Origin: Lysobacteraceae bacterium
GTDB taxonomy: Bacteria > Pseudomonadota > Gammaproteobacteria > Xanthomonadales > Xanthomonadaceae
Length of the DNA: 7,912 bases
Assembly (NCBI GenBank): GCA_004173415.1
Contig: SEHC01000124.1
Span: forward strand, 1 to 7,912
Direction: 5' to 3'
This document shows, piece after piece, positions 1-6,441 of the stretch. Every line of letters begins with the position of its first letter. The first letter of the stretch is position 1. The translations under genes were made by a program, and so were the position numbers. A model generated the notes under the pieces. That model did no database searches. It worked only from the letters and a program-made list of their open reading frames with translations, and was not told where the DNA came from.

Positions 1-650
1 AAGAACCACTTGTGCCCGACCAGCGAATATTCGCCTTCGCCGGCCAGCGGCGTGGCCACGGTGGCATTGCTGCGCACGTCGGAGCCGCCCTGCTTCTCGG
101 TCATGCCCATGCCCAGGGTGAGCCCGGCCTTGGCGGCGATGGGAAGATCGCGCGGATCGTAGTGCGGGGCCGCGGCCTTGCGGGCCCATTCGTGCAGCGC
201 CGGTTCGCGCTGCAGCACCGGCACCGCCGCGTGGGTCATGGTCAAGGGGCAACTGGTCCCGGCCTCGACCTGATGGTGCAGGTAGCTGAGCGCGGCCCGC
301 GCCACCTGCGCGCCGGGCTGCGGCTCATGCCAGGACAGCCCGGCGACGCCATGCGCCTTGGCCGCCTCCATCAGCTGGTGGTAGGCCGGATGGAACTCGA
401 CACTGTCGATGCGCCGTCCGTAGCGGTCATGGGTCTTCAACCGCGGCCGGTCGCGGTTGGCTTCGAAGCCCAGCCGGTAGAGCTCATCGCCCGCCAGGCG
501 CGCATAGGCCGACAGCCGCGCGTCGAAACCGACGCCGACTTCGCGCGACACGGCCTCGCGCAGGACCGTGTCATCGGCCCACAGGTCGCGGGGCTCGAAT
601 GGCGGCGGCTGGTTGTCGACCAGGTGGGTTTCGAACGCTGGCGTCTTCAT
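1..650 (-). CDS. aidB: AidB-like acyl-CoA dehydrogenase (N-terminal part, truncated by window edge)
   Basis: Reading the minus strand from the ATG at 650-648 gives 216 uninterrupted codons running off the window. From memory it aligns closely with E. coli AidB: an early NQPPP segment (residues 13-17), RRIDSVEFHP (79-88), QVEAGTSCPLTMT (127-139), then GMGMTEKQGGSDVRSN (180-195) and VGHKWF (211-216). The MTEKQGGSDV stretch is the FAD-contacting signature that separates AidB-type proteins from ordinary acyl-CoA dehydrogenases. Full-length AidB is about 540 residues, so roughly 60% is missing from view. In E. coli AidB is a DNA-binding flavoprotein induced by the Ada adaptive response and linked to protection from alkylating agents; a role here is inferred by homology. 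It is transcribed divergently from the ligase-associated repair operon across a 180-bp gap. No Shine-Dalgarno precedes the ATG; a TAGAAT hexamer lies so close that the mRNA may be leaderless. An isovaleryl-CoA dehydrogenase annotation is common for this family but less specific. Confidence 0.93.
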   Translation of the reverse strand, partial: MKTPAFETHLVDNQPPPFEPRDLWADDTVLREAVSREVGVGFDARLSAYARLAGDELYRLGFEANRDRPRLKTHDRYGRRIDSVEFHPAYHQLMEAAKAHGVAGLSWHEPQPGAQVARAALSYLHHQVEAGTSCPLTMTHAAVPVLQREPALHEWARKAAAPHYDPRDLPIAAKAGLTLGMGMTEKQGGSDVRSNATVATPLAGEGEYSLVGHKWF

Positions 651-684
651 GGGCCGATTCTACCCAGCGCAAACTACCCAGCGC
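650..684 (-). promoter_or_regulatory. Putative aidB promoter with -10 TAGAAT, possibly leaderless
   Basis: On the minus strand, TAGAAT (bases 661 to 656) matches the sigma-70 -10 consensus at 5 of 6 positions and ends 6 nt before the aidB ATG at 650. Transcription would start about at the A of the ATG, giving a leaderless message, which agrees with the lack of any purine-rich ribosome site there. No convincing -35 hexamer lies 16-19 nt upstream. That space is filled by copies of the 14-bp tandem repeat, so activator-dependent transcription is possible. Inferred from sequence only. Confidence 0.35.
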
Positions 685-757
685 GGACTATCCGGCACGT
701 ACTGACCCGCGCGTACCGACCAGGGCGCACCCACCACCGCGCATCCACCGCCACCAG
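660..757. repeat. Degenerate 14-bp tandem repeat, about seven copies
   Basis: Seven consecutive 14-bp units start at 660, 674, 688, 702, 716, 730 and 744. The first two share 12 of 14 bases, including an identical CTACCCAGCGC. Later neighbours share 10, 10, 10, 11 and 8 of 14. Columns 5, 6 and 11 are C in all seven copies; columns 1 and 14 agree in six; columns 8, 10 and 12 are mostly G. The period is not a multiple of three, and the array lies in the non-coding gap between divergent aidB and the exonuclease gene, so it is not a protein repeat. Similarity is highest near aidB and decays toward the exonuclease gene. It may be a decaying minisatellite or a set of regulator-binding sites. Confidence 0.7.
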
Positions 758-770
758 GTCCGCTGCGGTT

Positions 771-789
771 GGCCAGGGCAGCGCTGGCC
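771..789. promoter_or_regulatory. Inverted repeat upstream of the exonuclease gene
   Basis: GGCCAG (771-776) and CTGGCC (784-789) form a 6-bp inverted repeat around a 7-nt spacer, about 40 bp before the exonuclease start. It could be an operator or a hairpin in the 5' leader of the repair operon. Six-base GC-rich inverted repeats arise often by chance in DNA of this composition, so this is weak. No good sigma-70 promoter hexamers were found next to it. Confidence 0.25.
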
Positions 790-830
790 GCTTCGCAATT
801 CCTGCACACCCGCTGCCCCAAAGTGCGTCC

Positions 831-1832
831 ATGCCGGTCCACCCCAACGACCTGATCGTCCTGCGCCCCGAAGGCCTGTACTGCCCGGCCGGGGACTTCC
901 ACATCGACCCCTGGCGGCCGGTCGCGCACGCGGTCATCACCCATGGCCATGGCGACCACGCGCGCGTAGGCATGGGCGAGTACCACTGCACCACCCGGTG
1001 CCTGCCGATCCTGCGCTGGCGGCTGGGCGAACAGCGCTACCACGCCCATGAGTACGGCCAGGTCTTCGAACTGGGCCGCGCCCGCGTCTCGCTGCACTCG
1101 GCCGGGCACGTCCTCGGCTCGGCGCAGGTCCGGGTGGAAGTCGATGGCGAAGTCTGGGTGGCCTCCGGCGACTACAAGCGCCAGCACGATCCTACCTGCG
1201 CGCCGTTCGAAGTGGTGCCTTGCGACACCTTCATCACCGAGGCGACCTTCGGCCTGCCGGTCTATCGCTGGCCGGACACGCGCGAGGTCGCCCGCGAGAT
1301 TTCGCAATGGCGCGGTGCCTGCGCCGCCCAGGGTGAGGCCGCGGTGCTTTATTGCTATGCCCTTGGCAAGGCCCAGCGCGTGCTGGCCGAGCTGATCCCG
1401 TTCGAGGACCAGCCCGCGTTGCTGCACGGCGCGGTCGCCGCGGGCGTCGAGGTCTACCGCCAGGCCGGCATCGCGATGCTGGATACGCGCCTGGTGGCCG
1501 ACGAGGAAAAAGGCGCCGACTTCGCCGGCCAACTGGTGATCGCACCACCTTCGGCCGCGGGCAGCCCCTGGCTGCGTCGCTTCAAGCGCGCGCAGCAGGG
1601 ATTCGCGTCGGGCTGGATGCGCCTGCGGGGCAACCGCCGGCGCCGCAATTACGACCGCGGCTTCGTCGTTTCCGACCATGCCGACTGGCCCGACCTGTTC
1701 CGCACGGTGCGCGACACCGGGGCACGCCGCGTCATCGCCACCCACGGCAACACCGACGCCATCATCCGCGCCCTGCAGGAGCAAGGCATCGCCGCCGAGG
1801 CCTTCCGCACCGATTACGGCGGCGAGGAGTGA
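831..1832 (+). CDS. Ligase-associated DNA exonuclease (metallo-beta-lactamase/beta-CASP-like)
   Basis: The 333-residue product is a metallo-beta-lactamase-fold nuclease of the ligase-associated exonuclease family. The N-terminal GLYCPAGDFHIDPWRP (15-30) is characteristic. Metal-binding motifs are in order: HGHGDH (38-43), SAGHVLGSAQ (90-99), SGDYK (112-116), SDHADW (281-286) and THGNTD near the end (304-309). Family members act with a neighbouring ATP-dependent ligase and Lhr-type helicase and are thought to trim DNA ends in a metal-dependent way; activity here is inferred. I chose ATG 831 because the family homology begins a few residues after it. The frame stays open far upstream, but that stretch is antisense to aidB or lies in the tandem repeat. 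No clear ribosome site precedes the start. It is the first gene of the operon and ends 7 nt before the ligase gene. Length fits the family (about 330-340 residues). Confidence 0.93.
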   Translation: MPVHPNDLIVLRPEGLYCPAGDFHIDPWRPVAHAVITHGHGDHARVGMGEYHCTTRCLPILRWRLGEQRYHAHEYGQVFELGRARVSLHSAGHVLGSAQVRVEVDGEVWVASGDYKRQHDPTCAPFEVVPCDTFITEATFGLPVYRWPDTREVAREISQWRGACAAQGEAAVLYCYALGKAQRVLAELIPFEDQPALLHGAVAAGVEVYRQAGIAMLDTRLVADEEKGADFAGQLVIAPPSAAGSPWLRRFKRAQQGFASGWMRLRGNRRRRNYDRGFVVSDHADWPDLFRTVRDTGARRVIATHGNTDAIIRALQEQGIAAEAFRTDYGGEE

Positions 1833-1834
1833 GG
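1825..1834 (+). promoter_or_regulatory. Ribosome binding site of the ligase gene
   Basis: AGGAG (1825-1829) lies over the end of the exonuclease gene and GAGG (1831-1834) over its stop codon; the latter sits 5 nt before ATG 1840. The site supports the 1840 start and close translational linkage between the two genes. Confidence 0.5.
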
Positions 1835-1839
1835 CGACC

Positions 1840-3429
1840 ATGAAGCGCTTCGCCGACCTGTTCCGCGAGCTGGACCAGAGCACGGCCACCGGCGACAAGC
1901 GGGCGGCGCTGGTGGGTTACTTCGGCGATGCCCCACCCGCCGACGCGGCCTGGGCGATGTGGCTGCTGGCCGGCGGCAAACTGGCGCGGATCGCCAATAC
2001 CCGCGAGCTGCGCGAATGGATCGTGCAGGAAAGCGGCCAGCCGGCCTGGCTGGTCGAGGAAAGCTACGACCACGTCGGCGACCTGGCCGAAACCCTGACC
2101 CTGCTGCTGGACGACCCGCCCACCGCTCATCCGGACCGGCCGCTGGCCGAATGGATCGAAGGCATCCTGCTGCCGGTCGCCAACCAGGAAGCACAGGTCC
2201 GCCGCGCCGCCGTGGTCGGCGGCTGGAAGGCGTTGCCGTTCGACCAGCGGCTGCTGTTCAACAAGCTGCTGACCGGGGCCCTGCGCGTCGGCGTCTCCCA
2301 GCGCATGGTCCAGCAGGCGCTGGCGGAGATGTCCGGCATCGACATCTCGCGCATTGCGCAGCGCATGCTCGGTGCCTGGAAGCCCACCCCGGATTTCCTT
2401 GCCCGGCTGCTGGTCGCGGAGGAACTGCCAGAGGACCGCCAGCAACCCTACCCCTTCTTCCTCGCCTCGCCGCTGGAGAACGAGGCCGCCAGTCTCGGCA
2501 ACATCGCTGACTGGCTGCTGGAATGGAAGTGGGACGGCATCCGCCTGCAGCTGATCCGCCGCCAGGGCGAGGTGGCGTTGTGGTCGCGCGGGGAAGAACG
2601 CCTGGACGGGCGTTTCCCCGAGATCGAGGCCGCCGCCGCCACCCTGCCGCGCGATTGCGTGATCGACGGCGAGTTGCTTGGCTGGCGCGAAGGCGACGCG
2701 CCACTGCCTTTCACTGCATTGCAGACCCGGATCCAGCGGCGCAAGCCGGGGCCGAAGACGTTGGCCGACACGCCCGCCCGCGTGCTGGCCTACGACCTGC
2801 TGGAACTGGATGGCGAAGACCTGCGTTCGCTCCCGCTGCATGAGCGGCGCCGCTTGCTGGAAGCCCTGCTCGGCGAACATTCAGACCAGCGGCTGGTGCT
2901 GTCGCCCACGGTGCAGGCTTCGGACTGGGAACTCGCAGCCGGCTTGCGCGAAAGCGCGCGCGAACGTGGCGTCGAAGGGCTGATGCTCAAGCGCGCCGGC
3001 TCGCCTTACCAGTCCGGCCGCCGCCGGGGCGACTGGTGGAAGTGGAAGGTGGATCCGCTGACCATCGATGCGGTGCTGCTGTATGCACAGTCCGGGCATG
3101 GACGGCGCAGCACCCTGTACACCGACTACACCTTCGGCGTGTGGGACGGCGATGCGCTGGTGCCGGTGGCCAAGGCCTATTCGGGCCTGGACGACAAGGA
3201 GATCCTGGCCCTGGATGGCTGGATCCGCGCGAATACGCTGGAGCGCTTCGGGCCGGTGCGCTCGGTCAGGGCGCATCACGTCTTCGAACTGGGCTTCGAG
3301 GCGGTCAACCGCAGCAAGCGGCACAAGTCCGGCATCGCGGTGCGCTTTCCGCGCATCCTGCGCTGGCGCCAGGACAAGCCGATGGCCGAAGCCGACCGTC
3401 TGGAGACCCTGCAGGCGCTGGCGCGATGA
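1840..3429 (+). CDS. ATP-dependent DNA ligase (cisplatin damage response type)
   Basis: The 529-residue protein has the full layout of a bacterial ATP-dependent DNA ligase: an N-terminal DNA-binding domain (about 10-170), an adenylation domain (about 205-405) and an OB-fold domain (about 425-520). Motif I is EWKWDG with K230 as the expected AMP-accepting lysine. DGE (276-278), AYDLLELDG (317-325, motif III), VEGLMLKR (378-385, motif IV) and WWKWKVD (399-405, motif V) follow. It should seal nicks in duplex DNA using ATP, adding to the NAD-dependent LigA expected elsewhere in the genome. Its family is the ligase always found beside the exonuclease, helicase and phosphoesterase seen here; family names mention the cisplatin damage response. 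There is no LigD polymerase or Ku domain, so this is not NHEJ LigD. The start is supported by AGGAG/GAGG just upstream. Its stop codon overlaps the helicase start. No disruption is seen. Confidence 0.96.
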   Translation: MKRFADLFRELDQSTATGDKRAALVGYFGDAPPADAAWAMWLLAGGKLARIANTRELREWIVQESGQPAWLVEESYDHVGDLAETLTLLLDDPPTAHPDRPLAEWIEGILLPVANQEAQVRRAAVVGGWKALPFDQRLLFNKLLTGALRVGVSQRMVQQALAEMSGIDISRIAQRMLGAWKPTPDFLARLLVAEELPEDRQQPYPFFLASPLENEAASLGNIADWLLEWKWDGIRLQLIRRQGEVALWSRGEERLDGRFPEIEAAAATLPRDCVIDGELLGWREGDAPLPFTALQTRIQRRKPGPKTLADTPARVLAYDLLELDGEDLRSLPLHERRRLLEALLGEHSDQRLVLSPTVQASDWELAAGLRESARERGVEGLMLKRAGSPYQSGRRRGDWWKWKVDPLTIDAVLLYAQSGHGRRSTLYTDYTFGVWDGDALVPVAKAYSGLDDKEILALDGWIRANTLERFGPVRSVRAHHVFELGFEAVNRSKRHKSGIAVRFPRILRWRQDKPMAEADRLETLQALAR

Positions 3430-5909
3430 TGCAGAAGGAAACCCCGGCGCGCAGCGCGCGACCGGCTTCGACCCGGCCGCTCGAGGCGTGGTTCCGGTCG
3501 CAGGGCTGGAAGCCGCTGCCCTTCCAGCGCGCGATGTGGAAGCACTACCTGCAGGGAGAATCGGGCCTGCTGCACACACCGACCGGAAGCGGCAAGACCC
3601 TGGCCGCCTTCGGCGGATCGTTGCTGGAAGCTTTCCAGGATCGGGTCGCCGCGCCGAGGAAAAAGAACGCGGCCCGTCCGCTGCAGGTGTTGTGGATCAC
3701 CCCGCTGAAGGCACTGGCCAGCGACACCGTGCGCGCCTTGCGCGAACCCATCGAGGCCCTCGGCATCGACTGGACGGTCGGACTTCGCACCGGTGATGCC
3801 AGCGCCCGCGACAAGCGCCTGGCGCGCGCGGGCAAGCTGGACGTACTGGTGACCACGCCCGAATCGCTGTCGCTGCTGTTGTCCTACGCCGACACCGCGC
3901 CGCAACTGTCGGCGCTGCGTTGCGTGGTCGTGGACGAATGGCACGAACTACTGGGCAACAAGCGCGGCGTGCTGCTGCAACTCGCGCTGGCACGCCTGCG
4001 CGCGCTGTCGCCGGCGATCCGCCTGTGGGGGCTGTCGGCCACGCTGGGCAACGTGGAGGAAGCCCGCGACGTGCTGCTGCCGCATGCGCCGGCCAGCCCG
4101 CTGGTCGCGGGCGTTGCGCCGCGCAAGCTGGAACTGCAGACGCTGCTGCCCGACGCCGGCGAGCGCTTCCCCTGGGCCGGCCACCTTGGCCTGGTGCAGC
4201 TGCCACGCGTCCTGCAGAAACTGATGGCGGTGCGCACCAGCCTGGTATTCACCAACACCCGCGCACAGGCCGAACTCTGGTTCCAGGCGCTCGGCGCGGT
4301 GTGGCCGGAGCCGGCGGGCACGCTGGCCCTGCACCATGGCTCGCTGGATCCCAAGCTGCGCGCCGCCGCCGAAGCCGGGCTGCGCGACGGCTCGCTGCGC
4401 TGCGTGGTGGCGACCTCCAGCCTGGACCTGGGCGTGGATTTTCCCGCGGTCGACCAGGTCTTGCAGGTGGGCAGTCCCAAGGGCGTGGCGCGGCTGATGC
4501 AGCGCGGCGGCCGCGCCCGGCACCGGCCCGGCGAGTCGGGGAGCGTGGTCTGCGTGCCTTCGCACGCACTGGAGCTGGTGGAGTACGCCGCCGCGCGACG
4601 CGCGATCGCGCGCGGCGCGATCGAAGCACGCTCGCCGCCTAGGCTGTCGCTGGACGTGCTGGCCCAGCACTGCGTCAGTTGCGCCCTGGCGGACGGCTTC
4701 GATGGCGATGCGCTGCTGGCAGAAGTCCGCGGTACGCACGCGTTCGCCGGACTGGAGGCTGCGACCTGGCAGGCGGTGCTGGATTTCATCGTCCAGGGTG
4801 GCCAGGCGCTGTCCCACTATCCCGACTTCCACAAGGTGGTGCGCGACGAACACGGAACCTACCGGGTGGTCGACCGGCGCGTGGCGCTGCGCCATCGCTT
4901 GTCCATCGGCACCATCCCCAGCGACGGCAGCGTCGCGGTCAAGTTCCTGCGCGGCGGCGGGCTGGGATCGGTGGAGGAAGGCTTCGTCGGCCGCCTGCGC
5001 CGCGGCGACCGCTTCCAGTTCGCCGGACGCACGCTGGAACTGGTGCGGCTGGAAGACATGACCGCCTATGTGCGCATCGCCAAAAGCGGCGACGGCAGCG
5101 TGCCCAAGTGGATGGGCGGACGCATGCCGCTTTCCTCCGAACTCGGGCGCGAAGTGGAGGCGGTGTTCGGTGGCGAACGCAATGAGCCCGAACTGCGCGC
5201 CATCGCCCCCCTGCTCGACTTGCAGGCGCGCCTGTCTGCCCTCCCCGCCAGCGGCACGCTGCTGGCCGAATCGATCCGCGCGCGCGATGGACAACACCTC
5301 TTCGTCTACCCGTTCGCCGGCAGGCAGGTGCATGAAGGCCTGGCCTCGCTGCTTTCGCTTCGCCTGGGCAGGCTGCAGGCCAATACCTTCAGTTTCGCCG
5401 CCAACGATTACGGGCTGGTCCTGTCGCCGGCCGAAGCGGTCGCGCTCGACGACGCGGCATTGCGCGGACTGCTTTCGCCGGATCGCCTGCTGGAGGACCT
5501 GCGCGAGAGCCTCAACCTGGGCGAACTGGCGCGCCGCCAGTTCCGCGAGATCGCGCGCGTCTCCGGCCTGCTCGCGCCTTCGCTGCCGGGCCGCGCGCCA
5601 CGCAGCCAGCGCCAGCTGCAGGCCTCCAGCGGCCTTCTCTACGACGTGCTGCAGCGCTTCGATCCCGGCCACCTGCTGCTGGCCCAGGCGGAACGCGAAG
5701 TGTTCTCCGCGCAGCTCGAAGTCTCGCGCCTGGCCGACACCCTCGCCGATTGCGCGCAGCGCCGGATCCTCCTGCACGCGCCACGCAGCCTCACCCCGCT
5801 TTCCTTCCCGCTGTGGGCCGAGAGCCTGCGCGGACAGTTGAGCACCGAGGACTGGAAGACCCGGGTACTGAGGGCGGCGGCGAAGCTGGAGAAACAGCAT
5901 GCCGGCTAG
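3426..5909 (+). CDS. Ligase-associated DEXH-box helicase (Lhr-Core type)
   Basis: The 827-residue superfamily 2 helicase is complete. Motif I is HTPTGSGKT (50-58), motif II is DEWH (170-173), motif III is LSAT (203-206), TSSLDLGVD (330-338) is the motif V region, and QRGGRARHRPG (359-369) is motif VI. After the two RecA-like domains come a winged-helix region and the C-terminal domain typical of Lhr-Core proteins, ending in PLSFPLW (about 790) and a helical tail. Lhr-Core enzymes translocate 3' to 5' on single-stranded DNA with ATP hydrolysis and unwind duplexes; the protein presumably loads or opens DNA for the ligase and nucleases. The start is ATG 3426, overlapping the ligase stop as ATGA. 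A second ATG follows at 3429. No ribosome site is evident, so translational coupling is likely. Upstream codons in this frame overlap the ligase and show no homology. It overlaps the downstream phosphoesterase gene by 11 nt. It is shorter than the roughly 1,500-residue full-length Lhr. Confidence 0.95.
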   Translation: MMQKETPARSARPASTRPLEAWFRSQGWKPLPFQRAMWKHYLQGESGLLHTPTGSGKTLAAFGGSLLEAFQDRVAAPRKKNAARPLQVLWITPLKALASDTVRALREPIEALGIDWTVGLRTGDASARDKRLARAGKLDVLVTTPESLSLLLSYADTAPQLSALRCVVVDEWHELLGNKRGVLLQLALARLRALSPAIRLWGLSATLGNVEEARDVLLPHAPASPLVAGVAPRKLELQTLLPDAGERFPWAGHLGLVQLPRVLQKLMAVRTSLVFTNTRAQAELWFQALGAVWPEPAGTLALHHGSLDPKLRAAAEAGLRDGSLRCVVATSSLDLGVDFPAVDQVLQVGSPKGVARLMQRGGRARHRPGESGSVVCVPSHALELVEYAAARRAIARGAIEARSPPRLSLDVLAQHCVSCALADGFDGDALLAEVRGTHAFAGLEAATWQAVLDFIVQGGQALSHYPDFHKVVRDEHGTYRVVDRRVALRHRLSIGTIPSDGSVAVKFLRGGGLGSVEEGFVGRLRRGDRFQFAGRTLELVRLEDMTAYVRIAKSGDGSVPKWMGGRMPLSSELGREVEAVFGGERNEPELRAIAPLLDLQARLSALPASGTLLAESIRARDGQHLFVYPFAGRQVHEGLASLLSLRLGRLQANTFSFAANDYGLVLSPAEAVALDDAALRGLLSPDRLLEDLRESLNLGELARRQFREIARVSGLLAPSLPGRAPRSQRQLQASSGLLYDVLQRFDPGHLLLAQAEREVFSAQLEVSRLADTLADCAQRRILLHAPRSLTPLSFPLWAESLRGQLSTEDWKTRVLRAAAKLEKQHAG
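5888..5894 (+). promoter_or_regulatory. Ribosome binding site of the pdeM remnant
   Basis: GGAGAAA lies within the last helicase codons, about 4 nt before ATG 5899. It is the clearest Shine-Dalgarno of the operon and fixes the start of the phosphoesterase reading frame. Confidence 0.55.
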
Positions 5910-6397
5910 CGTGGACATCGAAATCGCCGGCGAGCGGCTGCGGCTGCTCGGCGACCGGGCGCTGCATTGGCCGGCGCGCGGTCGCCTGCTGGTCGCCGAC
6001 CTGCACCTGGGCAAGGCCGACGTGTTCCGCCATGCCGGCATCGGCCTGCCCTCGGGCGGCACCGCGCACGACCTGGCGCGACTGGATGCCCTGCTCGAGG
6101 CGACCGCAGCGACCGAACTGTGGATCCTGGGCGATGTGCTGCACGGCGCGGCGGCGCCACGAGCCGGAGCCGCATCCCGTGCTGCACGTGGTCTGCGGCC
6201 ACGTCCATCCACTGGCCCAGCTGGCCGGCATGCGCCGACGCTGGCCCGCGTTCTGGCTGCGCGAGCGCATGACCTTGCTGCCCGCGTTCTCGCAGTTCAC
6301 CGCCGGGGTGGCGCCAGCGCTTGCCGGCGGAGAGCAACTGGTCGCCTGCGTGGAAGGCGAGGCGATCGCCTTGCCGGCTCGCCCGCGGTCGCCCTGA
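5899..6397 (+). pseudogene. pdeM: Ligase-associated endonuclease PdeM/MPE (metallophosphoesterase), internally deleted and frameshifted
   Basis: From ATG 5899 the protein begins as a normal family member: LVADLHLGKADVFRHAG (with D34 and H36) and then ELWILGDVLHG (73-83, GDxxH motif). After about residue 85 the frame becomes an arginine-rich sequence with no homology. The family's C-terminal half reappears one frame over from about 6158: HEPEPHP, then CGHVHP (6194-6211, the GHxH motif), PAFWL, LPAFSQFT, ending at TGA 6395-6397. What should lie between, including the GNHD motif and the first part of the domain core, is absent. The two halves total about 165 codons, against about 210-230 that I recall for intact members. 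Loss of GNHD removes essential metal ligands, so even a frameshift-corrected product should be inactive. Intact relatives, such as Pseudomonas putida MPE, are manganese-dependent single-strand DNA endonucleases. The original N-terminal frame would give a 169-residue product ending at 6408. An assembly error remains possible. Confidence 0.85.
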
Positions 6398-6441
6398 CCA
6401 CCAGGTGATTGTCGGCGCCGGCTGCGCCAGCGCCATTCCCA

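Noticed and set aside
664..671. A sequence resembling the E. coli Ada box (CCAGCGCA against AAAGCGCA)
   Set aside because: Only 6 of 8 bases match, it points away from aidB, and it is part of the 14-bp repeat unit. It is not enough to claim Ada control.
12..830. Long plus-strand open frame in front of the exonuclease gene
   Set aside because: It is antisense to the well-supported aidB coding sequence and then runs through the 14-bp repeats. No homology is seen before residue 1 at 831.
660..1898. A 412-codon minus-strand open frame opposite the exonuclease gene
   Set aside because: Antisense to a clear metallo-beta-lactamase-fold protein; the translated sequence is low in motif content.
1762..2880. 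A 372-codon minus-strand open frame opposite the ligase gene
   Set aside because: The same composition effect; the ligase motifs on the plus strand account for the region.
4599..4612. A perfect 14-bp palindrome, CGCGCGATCGCGCG
   Set aside because: It lies inside the helicase coding region over Arg/Ala-rich codons in very GC-rich DNA; expected by composition.
6130..6170. Programmed ribosomal frameshifting as an explanation for the two-frame pdeM
   Set aside because: No slippery heptamer is seen, and the GNHD-containing core is missing in every frame, so a frameshift would not restore an active enzyme.
3948..6212. A 754-codon open frame on the minus strand across the helicase gene
   Set aside because: This is a shadow of GC-rich codon bias. 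The plus-strand helicase has all its motifs in order, and the antisense product has no recognisable domain.
6414..6428. A GC hairpin (GGCGC/GCGCC) in the convergent gap between pdeM and the monooxygenase gene
   Set aside because: The stem is only 5 bp and there is no T-tract on either strand, so it does not qualify as an intrinsic terminator. The 44-bp gap holds nothing else I can support.
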